Made by a program: the position numbers and the translations under genes | From: Paraburkholderia sejongensis | GTDB lineage: Bacteria; Pseudomonadota; Gammaproteobacteria; Burkholderiales; Burkholderiaceae | Assembly: GCF_020880815.1 (NCBI RefSeq) | Contig: NZ_JAJITD010000016.1 | Location: forward strand, 106,752 to 170,751 | Length of the DNA stretch: 64,000 bases | Reading direction: 5' to 3' | Part shown: positions 18,003 through 25,196 of the stretch, one piece after another | Layout: each line of letters begins with the position of its first letter | Position numbering within the stretch: position 1 is the stretch's first letter | Notes under the pieces: generated by a model | The model's input: only the letters and a program-made list of their open reading frames with translations | Told to the model about the DNA's origin: nothing | The model's database searches: none

Positions 18003-18900
18003 CCAGTTGCATCGCCGGCGTCACGCGCCGGTTCCTGCGCAAAATCAGCCCATACGGCGCGAGCCGGCCGCGCAGCGGCGTAGCGAGCGAGGCGATCGCA
18101 TCGAGCGCGACGTAGTAGTGCGCGACCGAACTCGGCAGCACCGCGAGCATGTCCGAGTCGCGCAGTAACGACAGCGTGGTCAGGATCGACGAGGTCTCCA
18201 CGGTGCTGACCGGCGGCGCGACACGCGACTCGCGAAAGGTCTGATCGATTACCTGGCGCATCGGGCTCGGATGCGGCTGGATGATCCACGGATAGCGCGC
18301 GAGTTCCGCGAGCTTCGGCCGCGACGACGCCTGCGCGGCCGGATGATCGGGCCGCACGACGATCGACAGCGCTTCTTCGGCGAGCGTCTCGAAGCTCAGG
18401 TCGAACGCCGGAAAACTGTCAGGAATCCGTCCGATCACGATATCGAGCTGGTCCTGTTGCAGCGACTGCACCAGCACGTCGCTGGTGTCGATCGTCACCG
18501 TCATCTGCAAACGCGGATGCGCTTGCTTGAGCCTGACGATCGTCTGCGTCAGCAGTTCGGGCGACGGCGCCATCACCGCGCCGATGCGCACCTTGCCGAT
18601 ATCGCCGGCCTCGATGCCGGCGAGTTCTTCGCGCAACTCGTCGAGATCTTCGAACACCACCCGCGCGTAGCGCATTACCGCCTCGCCGAAGATAGTCGGC
18701 TCCATTCCGCGCGCATGCCGCACGAATAGCGATACGCCGAGCGTGTCTTCGAGTTCCTGTAGCGCTTTGGTCGCGGCGGGCTGGGTCATTGCGAGTTCGT
18801 CGGCGGCGCGGCGCAGCGATTCCATTTCCGACAGCGCGACCATCAATTGCAGATGACGCAGACGCAGACGTTTGCGAATAGCGGAGGCGGGCGGGATCAT
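17977..18900 (-). CDS. LysR-family transcriptional regulator (GbpR type)
   Basis: DNA-binding regulator of 307 residues. The N-terminal winged helix-turn-helix reads L-R-H-L-Q-L-M-V-A-L-S-E-M-E-S-L-R-R-A-A followed by T-Q-P-A-A-T-K-A-L-Q-E-L-E, and this Ala-Ala-Thr-Lys form is typical of the GbpR subgroup that controls sugar and sugar-acid genes. Residues from about 95 onward form the effector-binding domain. It is divergent from the dehydratase gene at 19063 and tail-to-tail with the transporter (26-base overlap). The related DNA elements at 16523-16574 and 18904-18957 are its likely targets. Confidence 0.9.
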   Translation of the reverse strand: MIPPASAIRKRLRLRHLQLMVALSEMESLRRAADELAMTQPAATKALQELEDTLGVSLFVRHARGMEPTIFGEAVMRYARVVFEDLDELREELAGIEAGDIGKVRIGAVMAPSPELLTQTIVRLKQAHPRLQMTVTIDTSDVLVQSLQQDQLDIVIGRIPDSFPAFDLSFETLAEEALSIVVRPDHPAAQASSRPKLAELARYPWIIQPHPSPMRQVIDQTFRESRVAPPVSTVETSSILTTLSLLRDSDMLAVLPSSVAHYYVALDAIASLATPLRGRLAPYGLILRRNRRVTPAMQLVIDSIRAG

Positions 18901-18903
18901 GAG

Positions 18904-18957
18904 CGATAACCTTGATGAATAGGCTGATTCGAAATATTCAATGGTCAGTTATCGGAT
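18904..18957. promoter_or_regulatory. Candidate LysR-regulator site between lysR and the dehydratase gene
   Basis: It begins CGATAACC directly upstream of the lysR start, continues through TTCGAAA and ATTCAATGGTC, and ends GTTATCG, so its outer arms form an inverted CGATAAC/GTTATCG pair. Position over the lysR start region fits autoregulation plus control of the divergent dehydratase. It resembles the element at 16523-16574. Confidence 0.5.
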
Positions 18958-19062
18958 AGTTTCGCACAATCAGCGCTACCGGGTGGCGCTATTCGTGAGC
19001 CGTCGGATGGCATCGAGCGCGCGAATGTCGGCTTTGACTCTCTCTGAAGGAAATCATCGAAC

Positions 19063-20238
19063 ATGAAAATCACGCACATCCGTACCCGCGTCTTCGAATG
19101 GAAAGGCAAGGTCGTGCCGCCGCAAGCGCATTTCTGCGCGAACGCAGTCGACATTCTGTACGAGCGCGGCGACGCGATGGGATCGTTCCGTTTTCACGGC
19201 TGGCTGGTGGTGGAAATCGAGTGCGACGACGGCACGGTCGGGATCGGCAATTGCGCGCTCGCGCCGCGCATCGCGAAACAGATCATCGACGAATACCTCG
19301 CCCCGATTGCGATCGGCGAAGATCCGTTCGACAACGAATACATCTGGCAGAAGATGTATCGGCGCACGCTGGCCTGGGGCCGCAAAGGGATCGGCATGGC
19401 GGCGATCTCCGCACTCGATATCGCGCTGTGGGACATCATGGGCAAGGCGGTGAAAAAGCCGGTGTTCAAGCTGCTCGGCGGCCGCACCAAGGAAAAGATC
19501 TGGTGCTATGCGTCGAAGCTCTATAACAACGACGATCGCGACGCGTTCCTGAGTGAAGCGCAAGGCTATCTGGACAGCGGTTTCACCGCGATGAAAATGC
19601 GCTTCGGCTACGGGCCGAAAGACGGCCCGAAAGGGATGGCGAAAAATCTCGAACAGGTGCGGCTGCTGCGCGAGCTGGTCGGCGACGAAGTCGACATCAT
19701 GCTCGAATGCTATATGGGCTGGACGCTCGAATACGCGCGCCGGATGCTGCCGCGGCTCGCCGAATTCAATCCGCGCTGGATCGAGGAGCCGGTGATCGGC
19801 GACGATGTGGAAGGCTATCAGGAGCTAAAGAGGATGAACCTGATACCGGTGTCGGGCGGCGAGCACGAGTTCACCGTGTATGGCTTCAAGGATCTGCTCG
19901 AACGCCGCGCGATCGACGTGATCCAGTACGACACCAATCGCGTCGGCGGCATCACCGCGGCGCGCAAGATCAATGCGATGGCCGAGGCGTGGTCGGTGCC
20001 GGTCATTCCGCACGCGGGGCAGATGCACAATTATCATCTGACGATGTCGAGCATCGCGAGCCCGATGTCGGAGTTCTTCCCGGTGTTCGACGTCGAAGTG
20101 GGCAACGAATTGTTCTATTACATCTTCGAAGGCGAGCCGCAGCCGGACAACGGCTATCTGCAACTGTCAGACGACGCGCCGGGTCTGGGCATCACGTTGA
20201 GTGACAAACATCTCGCCGATTTCAACATCGTCGAATAA
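19063..20238 (+). CDS. Enolase-superfamily dehydratase, L-rhamnonate dehydratase-like
   Basis: Predicted Mg-dependent sugar-acid dehydratase making a 2-keto-3-deoxy acid. The 391 residues have the capping domain, then a barrel with metal-ligand positions Glu215 (M-L-E-C-Y-M), Glu241 (W-I-E-E-P) and Glu267 (S-G-G-E-H-E). His317 in I-P-H-A-G-Q is the likely catalytic base. The alignment runs along the rhamnonate dehydratase subgroup (S-G-E-H, Y-E-G-Y-x-E-L-K-R). Characterised enzymes carry Asp at the first ligand, where this one has Glu. It precedes the PdxA-like gene by 31 bases. The substrate could be L-rhamnonate or another aldonate (lyxonate, mannonate, threonate); the family alone does not decide. 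Confidence 0.82.
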   Translation: MKITHIRTRVFEWKGKVVPPQAHFCANAVDILYERGDAMGSFRFHGWLVVEIECDDGTVGIGNCALAPRIAKQIIDEYLAPIAIGEDPFDNEYIWQKMYRRTLAWGRKGIGMAAISALDIALWDIMGKAVKKPVFKLLGGRTKEKIWCYASKLYNNDDRDAFLSEAQGYLDSGFTAMKMRFGYGPKDGPKGMAKNLEQVRLLRELVGDEVDIMLECYMGWTLEYARRMLPRLAEFNPRWIEEPVIGDDVEGYQELKRMNLIPVSGGEHEFTVYGFKDLLERRAIDVIQYDTNRVGGITAARKINAMAEAWSVPVIPHAGQMHNYHLTMSSIASPMSEFFPVFDVEVGNELFYYIFEGEPQPDNGYLQLSDDAPGLGITLSDKHLADFNIVE

Positions 20239-20269
20239 ACACGCAGTGCGCTACGCAACAGGAACGACC

Positions 20270-21271
20270 ATGAAGCCACATCTTGCAGTACTGCTCGGCG
20301 ACCCTGCCGGTATCGGTCCCGAACTGATCGCGCGACTCTTCGCGCAGGAAGCGAACCGCTCGCGCGCGCAGTTGCTGATCATCGGCGACCGGCGCGAACT
20401 GGAGACCGGTATGAAGATCGCCGGACAGCGTTTCGACTACGACGTGGTCGATAGCGCCGAGCACGCGTTTGGGCGCGACGGCGTACCGTCGCTGCTCGAT
20501 TTCCGTTTGCCAGGCGAGCAGCCGTTCGAGCGCGCGGTCGCGACCGAACGCGGCGGCCGTTACAGTCTCGCCGCATTCAAACAGGCGCTCGCGCTGACGC
20601 AAAGCAATCTGACTCAGGGGATGCTGTTCGCGCCGGTCAACAAGACCGCGCTGCATCTGGCCGGGATGGAAACCGGCGACGAGATGGAGTGGTTCGCGCG
20701 GCAGCTCGGCTACACCGGCAGTTTCTGCGAGTTCAATGTACTCGACGAGTTGTGGACTTCGCGCGTGACCTCCCATATGGCGTTGAAAGATGTCAGCGCG
20801 CGGCTTTCGGAGGAACGCATCGTCGGCGCGGTGCGGCTGATTCACGACGGTCTGAAGCGCGCGGGCCTCGCGCAGCCGCGCATCGCAGTGTGCGGCTTCA
20901 ATCCGCACAACGGCGACAACGGCGCGTTCGGCCGCGAGGAGATCGACGTGATCGCGCCGGCCGTCGAGGCCGCGCGCAAGCTCGGCTACGATGCGCAGGG
21001 GCCGTTTCCCGCCGACACGATCTTCGTGCGGGCGCGCGATCAGAAGGCTTTCGACGGCGTCGTCACGATGTACCACGATCAAGGGCAGATCGCGATGAAA
21101 CTGATGGGCTTCTGGCGCGGCGTGACCGTGCACGGCGGCTTGCCGGTACCCATCGCGACGCCCGCGCATGGCACCGCGTTCGACATTCACGGTCAGGGCA
21201 AGGCCGATGTCGGCGCGACGCAGAAGGCCTTCGACATGGTTGTGAGGATGGCGCAGCAGCGGGTGACTTGA
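20270..21271 (+). CDS. PdxA-family NAD-dependent dehydrogenase (PdxA2-like)
   Basis: PdxA enzymes oxidise 4-phospho-hydroxythreonine in vitamin B6 synthesis. The PdxA2 branch acts on phosphorylated four-carbon sugar acids in catabolic clusters. This 333-residue protein shows the start G-D-P-A-G-I-G-P-E-L and a metal-ligand His in T-S-H-M-A-L-K. The end has V-T-M-Y-H-D-Q-G-Q-I-A-M-K and P-A-H-G-T-A-F-D-I-H-G-x-G, all family-defining. The start is ATG 20270 with AGGA upstream; the longer frame from 20201 runs into the dehydratase. Its place after a dehydratase and importer rather than among B6 genes points to the catabolic role. No DUF1537-type kinase gene, the usual partner for D-threonate use, is seen in the window. 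Confidence 0.85.
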   Translation: MKPHLAVLLGDPAGIGPELIARLFAQEANRSRAQLLIIGDRRELETGMKIAGQRFDYDVVDSAEHAFGRDGVPSLLDFRLPGEQPFERAVATERGGRYSLAAFKQALALTQSNLTQGMLFAPVNKTALHLAGMETGDEMEWFARQLGYTGSFCEFNVLDELWTSRVTSHMALKDVSARLSEERIVGAVRLIHDGLKRAGLAQPRIAVCGFNPHNGDNGAFGREEIDVIAPAVEAARKLGYDAQGPFPADTIFVRARDQKAFDGVVTMYHDQGQIAMKLMGFWRGVTVHGGLPVPIATPAHGTAFDIHGQGKADVGATQKAFDMVVRMAQQRVT

Positions 21272-21424
21272 GGCGGGGCGGTAGCTGCGTCAGTGCGTGC
21301 GATACGCTCCCGTCGCTGTTCGCTCACCCGTTCCGGCGACGGCCGCGCGCATCGCCGCGCCAAAGCCGTTCGAGCACGCGGCCTGCAAGCAGGCGCAACC
21401 TCGACTGATGATTGAGAGGGATTC

Positions 21425-21447
21425 GAGGGGAGCACATGGCTCCCCTC
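21425..21447 (-). terminator. Strong hairpin after the first OmpA-like gene
   Basis: Perfect 9-bp stem GAGGGGAGC/GCTCCCCTC with loop ACATG, 11 bases past the stop codon at 21459. There is no clean U-run on the minus strand after the stem, so it may act as a processing or stabilising hairpin as much as a terminator. Confidence 0.55.
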
Positions 21448-21458
21448 AGCGCGATGCG

Positions 21459-21902
21459 TTACGGTCCTATCATGTAGCCGTCGCAGCAATTGTTGGGGCA
21501 ACCAGGAACCAGCATAATTTCGACGCGTCTGACTTTTTCAGGCGGCTCCCGAAGATAGGGGGATTGCTTGTAAATCCCGCTGCGAACGCCGTATGGAATG
21601 CCAGTCAGACCAAATTGCATCAGCATGGCTCGTACAGCATCAGCACGTTGCGACGCCAGGATGAACGGCTTTCTTTCACTTTGCTCCGCCACTCCACCGA
21701 CGGACATGACCTCTTTAATGGGAAACTTACGCATTTCGATAACCCAATCTGCCAGTTTGAGAATCTGCGCTCCGGGTAGCCGGGCTGAATTCCTTTCGAA
21801 ATACACATCAATGTTTTGGCCAGGAAGATTCTGCGACGTCTCGCACGCCGGAGCATTGAATGACAGGAGACATAATGCCAATAGGAGCGATTTAGAATTC
21901 AT
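21459..21902 (-). CDS. Small OmpA-like exported protein (putative lipoprotein/immunity), copy 1
   Basis: 147-residue exported protein. A signal peptide (M-N-S-K-S-L-L-L-A-L-C-L-L-S-F) ends at A-P-A-C, a weak lipobox. The body has an OmpA-like layout: V-Y-F-E-R-N-S-A-R-L, then G-V-A-E-Q-S-E-R-K and L-A-S-Q-R-A-D-A-V-R-A-M-L. The Asp of the canonical peptidoglycan-binding motif is Glu here, and the Asn is missing. The C-terminus is a Cys cluster, G-C-P-N-N-C-C-D-G-Y. It is a diverged tandem duplicate of the gene at 21992-22432, with a third relative at 33764-34234. Next to a zinc peptidase gene, an immunity role is a reasonable guess; a cell-wall-binding structural role is the alternative. Confidence 0.72.
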   Translation of the reverse strand: MNSKSLLLALCLLSFNAPACETSQNLPGQNIDVYFERNSARLPGAQILKLADWVIEMRKFPIKEVMSVGGVAEQSERKPFILASQRADAVRAMLMQFGLTGIPYGVRSGIYKQSPYLREPPEKVRRVEIMLVPGCPNNCCDGYMIGP

Positions 21903-21953
21903 TAATCAATATACCCCGCTAGGGCAACCTCGACTGATGATTGAGAGGGATTC

Positions 21954-21976
21954 GAGGGGAGCGCATGGCTCCCCTC
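21954..21976 (-). terminator. Strong hairpin after the second OmpA-like gene
   Basis: The same GAGGGGAGC/GCTCCCCTC 9-bp stem as at 21425-21447, with loop GCATG, located between the two tandem genes 15 bases past the stop at 21992. It would reduce read-through from the peptidase transcript into copy 1. Confidence 0.55.
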
Positions 21977-21991
21977 AGTCAGCGCGATGCG

Positions 21992-22432
21992 TTACGGTCC
22001 TGTCATGTAGCCGTCGCAGCAATTGTTGGGGCAACCAGGACTCAGCGTAACTGCCGCGAGCCTGATTTTTTCAGGCGGCTCCAAGTAGCCGTATGGCTTG
22101 TAAATTTCGCTGTGAACTTCGTATGGAACGCCGGTCTCACCGAATTGCGTCAGCATGGCTCGTACGGTATCGGCGCGTTGCGACGCCAAGACCAAGGGGC
22201 TCTTTTCAGTTTGCTCGGCCACCCCAGCGATATTTATGATCTGTTTAATGCGGTACTTACGCATCTTGATAACCCAATCTGCCAGTTTGAGAATCTGCGC
22301 CCCTGGCAGAATGGCCGAATTCCTTTCGAAATACACGACAATGTTTTCGCCTGGAAGATTCTGCGACGTCTCGCACGCTAGCACATTGAATGACAGGAGA
22401 CACAATGCCAATAGGAGCGATTTAGAATTCAT
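21992..22432 (-). CDS. Small OmpA-like exported protein (putative lipoprotein/immunity), copy 2
   Basis: 146-residue homologue of copy 1 with a better lipobox (V-L-A-C after the signal peptide), so probably a lipoprotein. OmpA-like core: V-Y-F-E-R-N-S-A-I-L, G-V-A-E-Q-T-E-K-S and L-A-S-Q-R-A-D-T-V-R-A-M-L; C-terminal G-C-P-N-N-C-C-D-G-Y. The longer frame to 22774 runs antisense to nothing useful and crosses the peptidase; ATG 22432 is chosen. Its ATG overlaps the last 11 bases of the peptidase gene (ATGAATTCTAA), so the two are translationally coupled. This tight pairing is the main reason to suspect effector and immunity functions; it is not proof. Confidence 0.75.
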   Translation of the reverse strand: MNSKSLLLALCLLSFNVLACETSQNLPGENIVVYFERNSAILPGAQILKLADWVIKMRKYRIKQIINIAGVAEQTEKSPLVLASQRADTVRAMLTQFGETGVPYEVHSEIYKPYGYLEPPEKIRLAAVTLSPGCPNNCCDGYMTGP

Positions 22433-23078
22433 AAACAATATACCCTGCCAGGCTGTCCGCATTGATAATAGATTTTCCCGGGTTTTCCCGCCCCCAGGTC
22501 GCCAGAAATCTTGTGATCGTATATTGCTCGTCCGTGCTTCCGAAGGTGTCCAGGAAGTGCGAGCACTCGTGAATGATCGTTGACATTTTAGAATCGCCGC
22601 TGGACCCTTTGTCGCGGATCGAGCAGAAGCCCTCATGAATGCAAATGGTGTGGGTAGCTGTATCCGGCGCACAAACACGCGCAACCGAGCCGCCGCTAGG
22701 TGGACGAGGTACGCATCCGAGAGCTTCATCAAGGCCTGGCTCCCATCTAACAAAGTTGTCCGGACCAAGACCACGCATCACTTTGTTGACTGCCCTGAAT
22801 CCCTTGAGCAAGTAATTTCTGGTTGCTTCGTCTTTCACGCCGAACCAGGTCCAGACTCGCTCTTGCTCGGCGGGTGTCCATGACTTCAATGCCGCTAGCC
22901 GTATTTCCACCAAATCAACCGCCTCGTCGCGAAGGCCCAATACTTTGGCGCGAAATTCCGCATTGGTCATGTTCGGACAGATAGGGGTTGTATTAATGAA
23001 AACGTCCCTCATCGACCCAGGAGTCGTATTGGTAAATGCCGTGTCGTCGACGGTGAACCATTCCTTTTCTTCGTTCAT
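22422..23078 (-). CDS. M35-type (aspzincin) zinc metallopeptidase, putative toxin/effector
   Basis: 218-residue protein with a zinc-peptidase active site: H-E-C-S-H at residues 170-174 (zinc ligands His170 and His174, catalytic Glu171). It is followed by G-S-T-D-E-Q-Y-T (180-187), which matches the aspzincin G-T-x-D-x-x-Y-G pattern with Asp183 as third ligand. The N-terminal 150 residues include a Phe-Arg-rich helical stretch (A-E-F-R-A-K-V-L-G-L-R) and several cysteines. There is no signal peptide, so export would need a partner or contact-dependent system. Start ATG 23078 has GGAGG overlapping the stop of the upstream gene; the 3' end overlaps the OmpA-like gene by 11 bases. Enzymes of this fold cut before lysine or at other peptide bonds; the target is unknown. 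Confidence 0.8.
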   Translation of the reverse strand: MNEEKEWFTVDDTAFTNTTPGSMRDVFINTTPICPNMTNAEFRAKVLGLRDEAVDLVEIRLAALKSWTPAEQERVWTWFGVKDEATRNYLLKGFRAVNKVMRGLGPDNFVRWEPGLDEALGCVPRPPSGGSVARVCAPDTATHTICIHEGFCSIRDKGSSGDSKMSTIIHECSHFLDTFGSTDEQYTITRFLATWGRENPGKSIINADSLAGYIVYEF

Positions 23079-23082
23079 TTTT

Positions 23083-23538
23083 CTAGCCCTCCACGTCAAT
23101 CTTTAAAAACTTGAAACCCTGCGTCGCAACGCGGGAAGTCTGACCCGCTGCGTTTGTCCTGCCGCTACAGATTTCCCGGTTATCAGCGAAGATTCTGTAC
23201 GGCACATTCGCAATCGGGTTGCCGTTGCGATCCCTGACCGTAAACCGCTCATCGAACGGACCTGTGGGGCGATCGATGCAGCGGCATCCCTGGGTCTCGC
23301 CTATTGCCTGCCGCATCTCGTACCCTGAAGACAGAGCCTTGATCAAACTGGTCGGAATCATTTCGCCAGTCTGCTGGTTCATTGTCTGTGCGTAAGAGAC
23401 ATCCGGGAAGCTCTTGAATACCTTGAATGTCACGCGGCAACTAATGCACTCCTGCCCGTTTGCGCCCTCGAACGCTTCGCTAAACTTTCTTTTCATTTCC
23501 GCAATGATGTCCGCCGCGGACCGCATCCTCTCAGCCAT
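23083..23538 (-). CDS. Cys-rich protein with C-terminal Ig/transthyretin-like domain, upstream partner of the peptidase
   Basis: 151 residues, no signal peptide. The N-terminal half has C-I-S-C and, 65 residues on, C-R-C, a pattern repeated as C-V-C-C and C-W-C in the relic at 34239-34783, which suggests a metal- or disulfide-stabilised module. Between them L-I-K-A-L-S-S-G-Y-E-M-R-Q-A-I-G-E-T is strongly conserved in the relic (L-R-S-L-S-S-G-Y-Q-M-H-E-A-L-G). The C-terminal 55 residues (F-T-V-R-D-R-N-G-N-P-I-A-N-V-P-Y-R-I) look like the beta-sandwich domains found on secretion-system adaptor or PAAR-associated proteins. Start 23538 has GGGAAG upstream; 23568 is the alternative. It lies 4 bases before the peptidase start, so both are made together. 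Role as carrier or chaperone is inference. Confidence 0.62.
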   Translation of the reverse strand: MAERMRSAADIIAEMKRKFSEAFEGANGQECISCRVTFKVFKSFPDVSYAQTMNQQTGEMIPTSLIKALSSGYEMRQAIGETQGCRCIDRPTGPFDERFTVRDRNGNPIANVPYRIFADNREICSGRTNAAGQTSRVATQGFKFLKIDVEG

Positions 23539-23974
23539 ATGGTCTTCCCATTGGTGAATGGCGTGCATCGCGTGCGAGGCATTCCGACCACGCTGCGACG
23601 CAAGCCACCGGTTGCCCTCAATCCTTGTTATTTTGAGGTCGGATCGAAACTAACGCGGATTCGTCGGACGTGTCTTTAAGATTAGTCCGAAGTGAAAACT
23701 CTTTTACCTTGTTCTCAAAATAAAAAAGTCGACATTCAGAAAATGGGGCGAATCTGATGGGATGGCGGAAAAATAAAAGCGAGGCAGCAGGGCCGACGGA
23801 CGGCGACCTGAGTGTGAAGGAATCCCGGCCCGTGCTGGCCGGTCTATGGCAATCAGAGATTGTGTTGCAAGGGCTTCCCGTTATCGGGAGTATTTGAATC
23901 GGGGGCGCTTGAAAAAACCCTTGATCTGTCCGGTAATGTCCACGGCCGGAGTACCGTTAGCAGAATAACCCGCC
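23539..23974. other. Upstream region of the peptidase module
   Basis: No gene seen in 436 bases. The central part (about 23600-23760) is clearly A+T-richer than the surroundings, including a TTCTCAAAATAAAAAAG stretch, and is the likely promoter of the minus-strand peptidase module. The 23860-23900 part, near the lacI stop, contains a small CTTCCCG/CGGGAG stem. Confidence 0.45.
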
Positions 23975-24991
23975 TCACCGCTTCCGATACGGTCCAGTCG
24001 ACGCCCGCACCACCAGTTCCGGCGACGGCCCGAGCACCATCGACGGCTGCCGCGCCGGGTTCTGAATCAGCCGGATCAGACTCTCGATCGACAACTGCGC
24101 GACCGCCGCCGTCTGGATCGCGACCGTGGTCAGCGCCGGATGCACCTGGTGTGCGAGCTGAATGTCGGTAATGCCGATCACCGACACGTCGTCCGGCACC
24201 GCGCGGCCGAGCGTGATCAGCGCCTGCACCGCGCCGATCGCGAGCAGGTCGTTGGTCGCGAAGATCGCGCTCACCTGTGGGCGGTTCGCCATCAACTGCA
24301 TGCAGGCCGCGTAGCCGGCATCGATCGAGTCGCGAATCTGCAGTACCGCGGCCGCGTCGGTTTCGATGCCGGCCGCGCGCATCGCCGCGCGAAAACCGTT
24401 CGAGCGCGCGTCCTGCAAACCGCCGCAACCGTCGCCGATCAGCAGTCCGATATCGCGATGCCCGAGTGTCAGCAGATGCTGCGCGGCCAACTCGCCGGCG
24501 CGCGCGAAATCGACGGCGATGCATGGCAGTGCAGGCGGCGACTCCGGGTGCTCCCACATCGCCAGCAGAATCGGCGCGCTATGAGTGGCCGACGCGCACA
24601 GATCGTTGATCGTGATGTCGGTGTTCATCACCAGCACGCCGTCCGCGAGCGTGCCGGCGATCTGGTTCAGATACGCGCGGCCGATCTCCGCATCGTCGTC
24701 AGTATTGCAAACCATCAGGAAGTGACCGCTCTTGCGCGCCGCGCGCTCGGCGGCCAGCACGAACTCGGGATAGAACGGGTTCGAGATGTTCGACAGCATC
24801 AATGCGAGCGTCGACGAACGACCCTCGGCCAGCGCGCGCGCATTCAGATTCGGCCGGTAGCCGAGTTCGTCGATTGCTCGCAGCACGCGCTCGGCCGTTT
24901 CGGGACGCACCTTGTCGCGATTGCGCAAGACGTTGGAGACGGTTGCGGCAGTGACTTGCGCGCGCTTCGCGACTTCTGACAGCGTGACCAT
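23975..24991 (-). CDS. LacI-family transcriptional repressor of the galactan operon
   Basis: DNA-binding repressor. The N-terminus M-V-T-L-S-E-V-A-K-R-A-Q-V-T-A-A-T-V-S-N is the LacI helix-turn-helix, with V-L-R-N-R-D-K-V and Y-R-P-N-L-N-A-R-A-L completing the headpiece and hinge. About 275 further residues form the periplasmic-binding-protein-like sugar sensor, with F-A-T-N-D-L-L-A-I-G-A and V-S-V-I-G-I-T-D-I typical of the family. The start is ATG 24991; a TTG at 25006 is less likely. It is divergent from the ABC transporter operon, with two identical 14-bp palindromes in between (25111-25124, 25167-25180). It probably senses galactose or galacto-oligosaccharide. Confidence 0.92.
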   Translation of the reverse strand: MVTLSEVAKRAQVTAATVSNVLRNRDKVRPETAERVLRAIDELGYRPNLNARALAEGRSSTLALMLSNISNPFYPEFVLAAERAARKSGHFLMVCNTDDDAEIGRAYLNQIAGTLADGVLVMNTDITINDLCASATHSAPILLAMWEHPESPPALPCIAVDFARAGELAAQHLLTLGHRDIGLLIGDGCGGLQDARSNGFRAAMRAAGIETDAAAVLQIRDSIDAGYAACMQLMANRPQVSAIFATNDLLAIGAVQALITLGRAVPDDVSVIGITDIQLAHQVHPALTTVAIQTAAVAQLSIESLIRLIQNPARQPSMVLGPSPELVVRASTGPYRKR

Positions 24992-25110
24992 AGTCGGTAA
25001 TCCCAAATGTAGGGAAGATGATTCATATGTTGCAAGCAGCCCGCGAGATTGCTAACGTCCTGAAAAACATCGCGGAGACACTCACCATGACTTTTCTCGT
25101 CGCACTCGAA

Positions 25111-25124
25111 TTTAAGCGATTAAA
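25111..25124. promoter_or_regulatory. LacI-type operator, upstream copy
   Basis: TTTAAGCGATTAAA, a near-palindrome with the central CG that marks LacI-family operators. The flanks A and TGC are also shared with the second copy, so the identical stretch is ATTTAAGCGATTAAATGC. Centre-to-centre distance to the second copy is 56 bp, allowing looped or cooperative binding. Confidence 0.75.
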
Positions 25125-25166
25125 TGCCAGTCGCACAAGGGCCCGCGCGTTATTTTCGACAAAAAA

Positions 25167-25180
25167 TTTAAGCGATTAAA
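25167..25180. promoter_or_regulatory. LacI-type operator, downstream copy
   Basis: Identical TTTAAGCGATTAAA copy placed 16 bases before the ATG of the ABC ATPase gene and directly upstream of its GGACGGAGA ribosome-binding region. Binding there would block transcript start or early elongation. Confidence 0.75.
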
Positions 25181-25196
25181 TGCGGACGGAGACAGC

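Larger units (their letters stand above)
21395..22452. repeat. Tandem duplication, unit about 529 bp
   Basis: Unit 1 (21395-21923) and unit 2 (from 21924) both begin GCAACCTCGACTGATGATTG, continue with the same hairpin, and carry one copy each of a small OmpA-like gene on the minus strand. The copies have diverged at many codons, so the duplication is not recent. Unit 1 still carries, upstream of its gene, the GGGTATATTG sequence that in unit 2 is the 3' end of the peptidase gene, which shows that the unit 2 order is ancestral. Confidence 0.85.

Noticed and set aside
22635..22883. Plus-strand frame inside the peptidase gene
   Set aside because: Antisense to the zinc-peptidase frame, which has the active-site motifs and coupled start signals.
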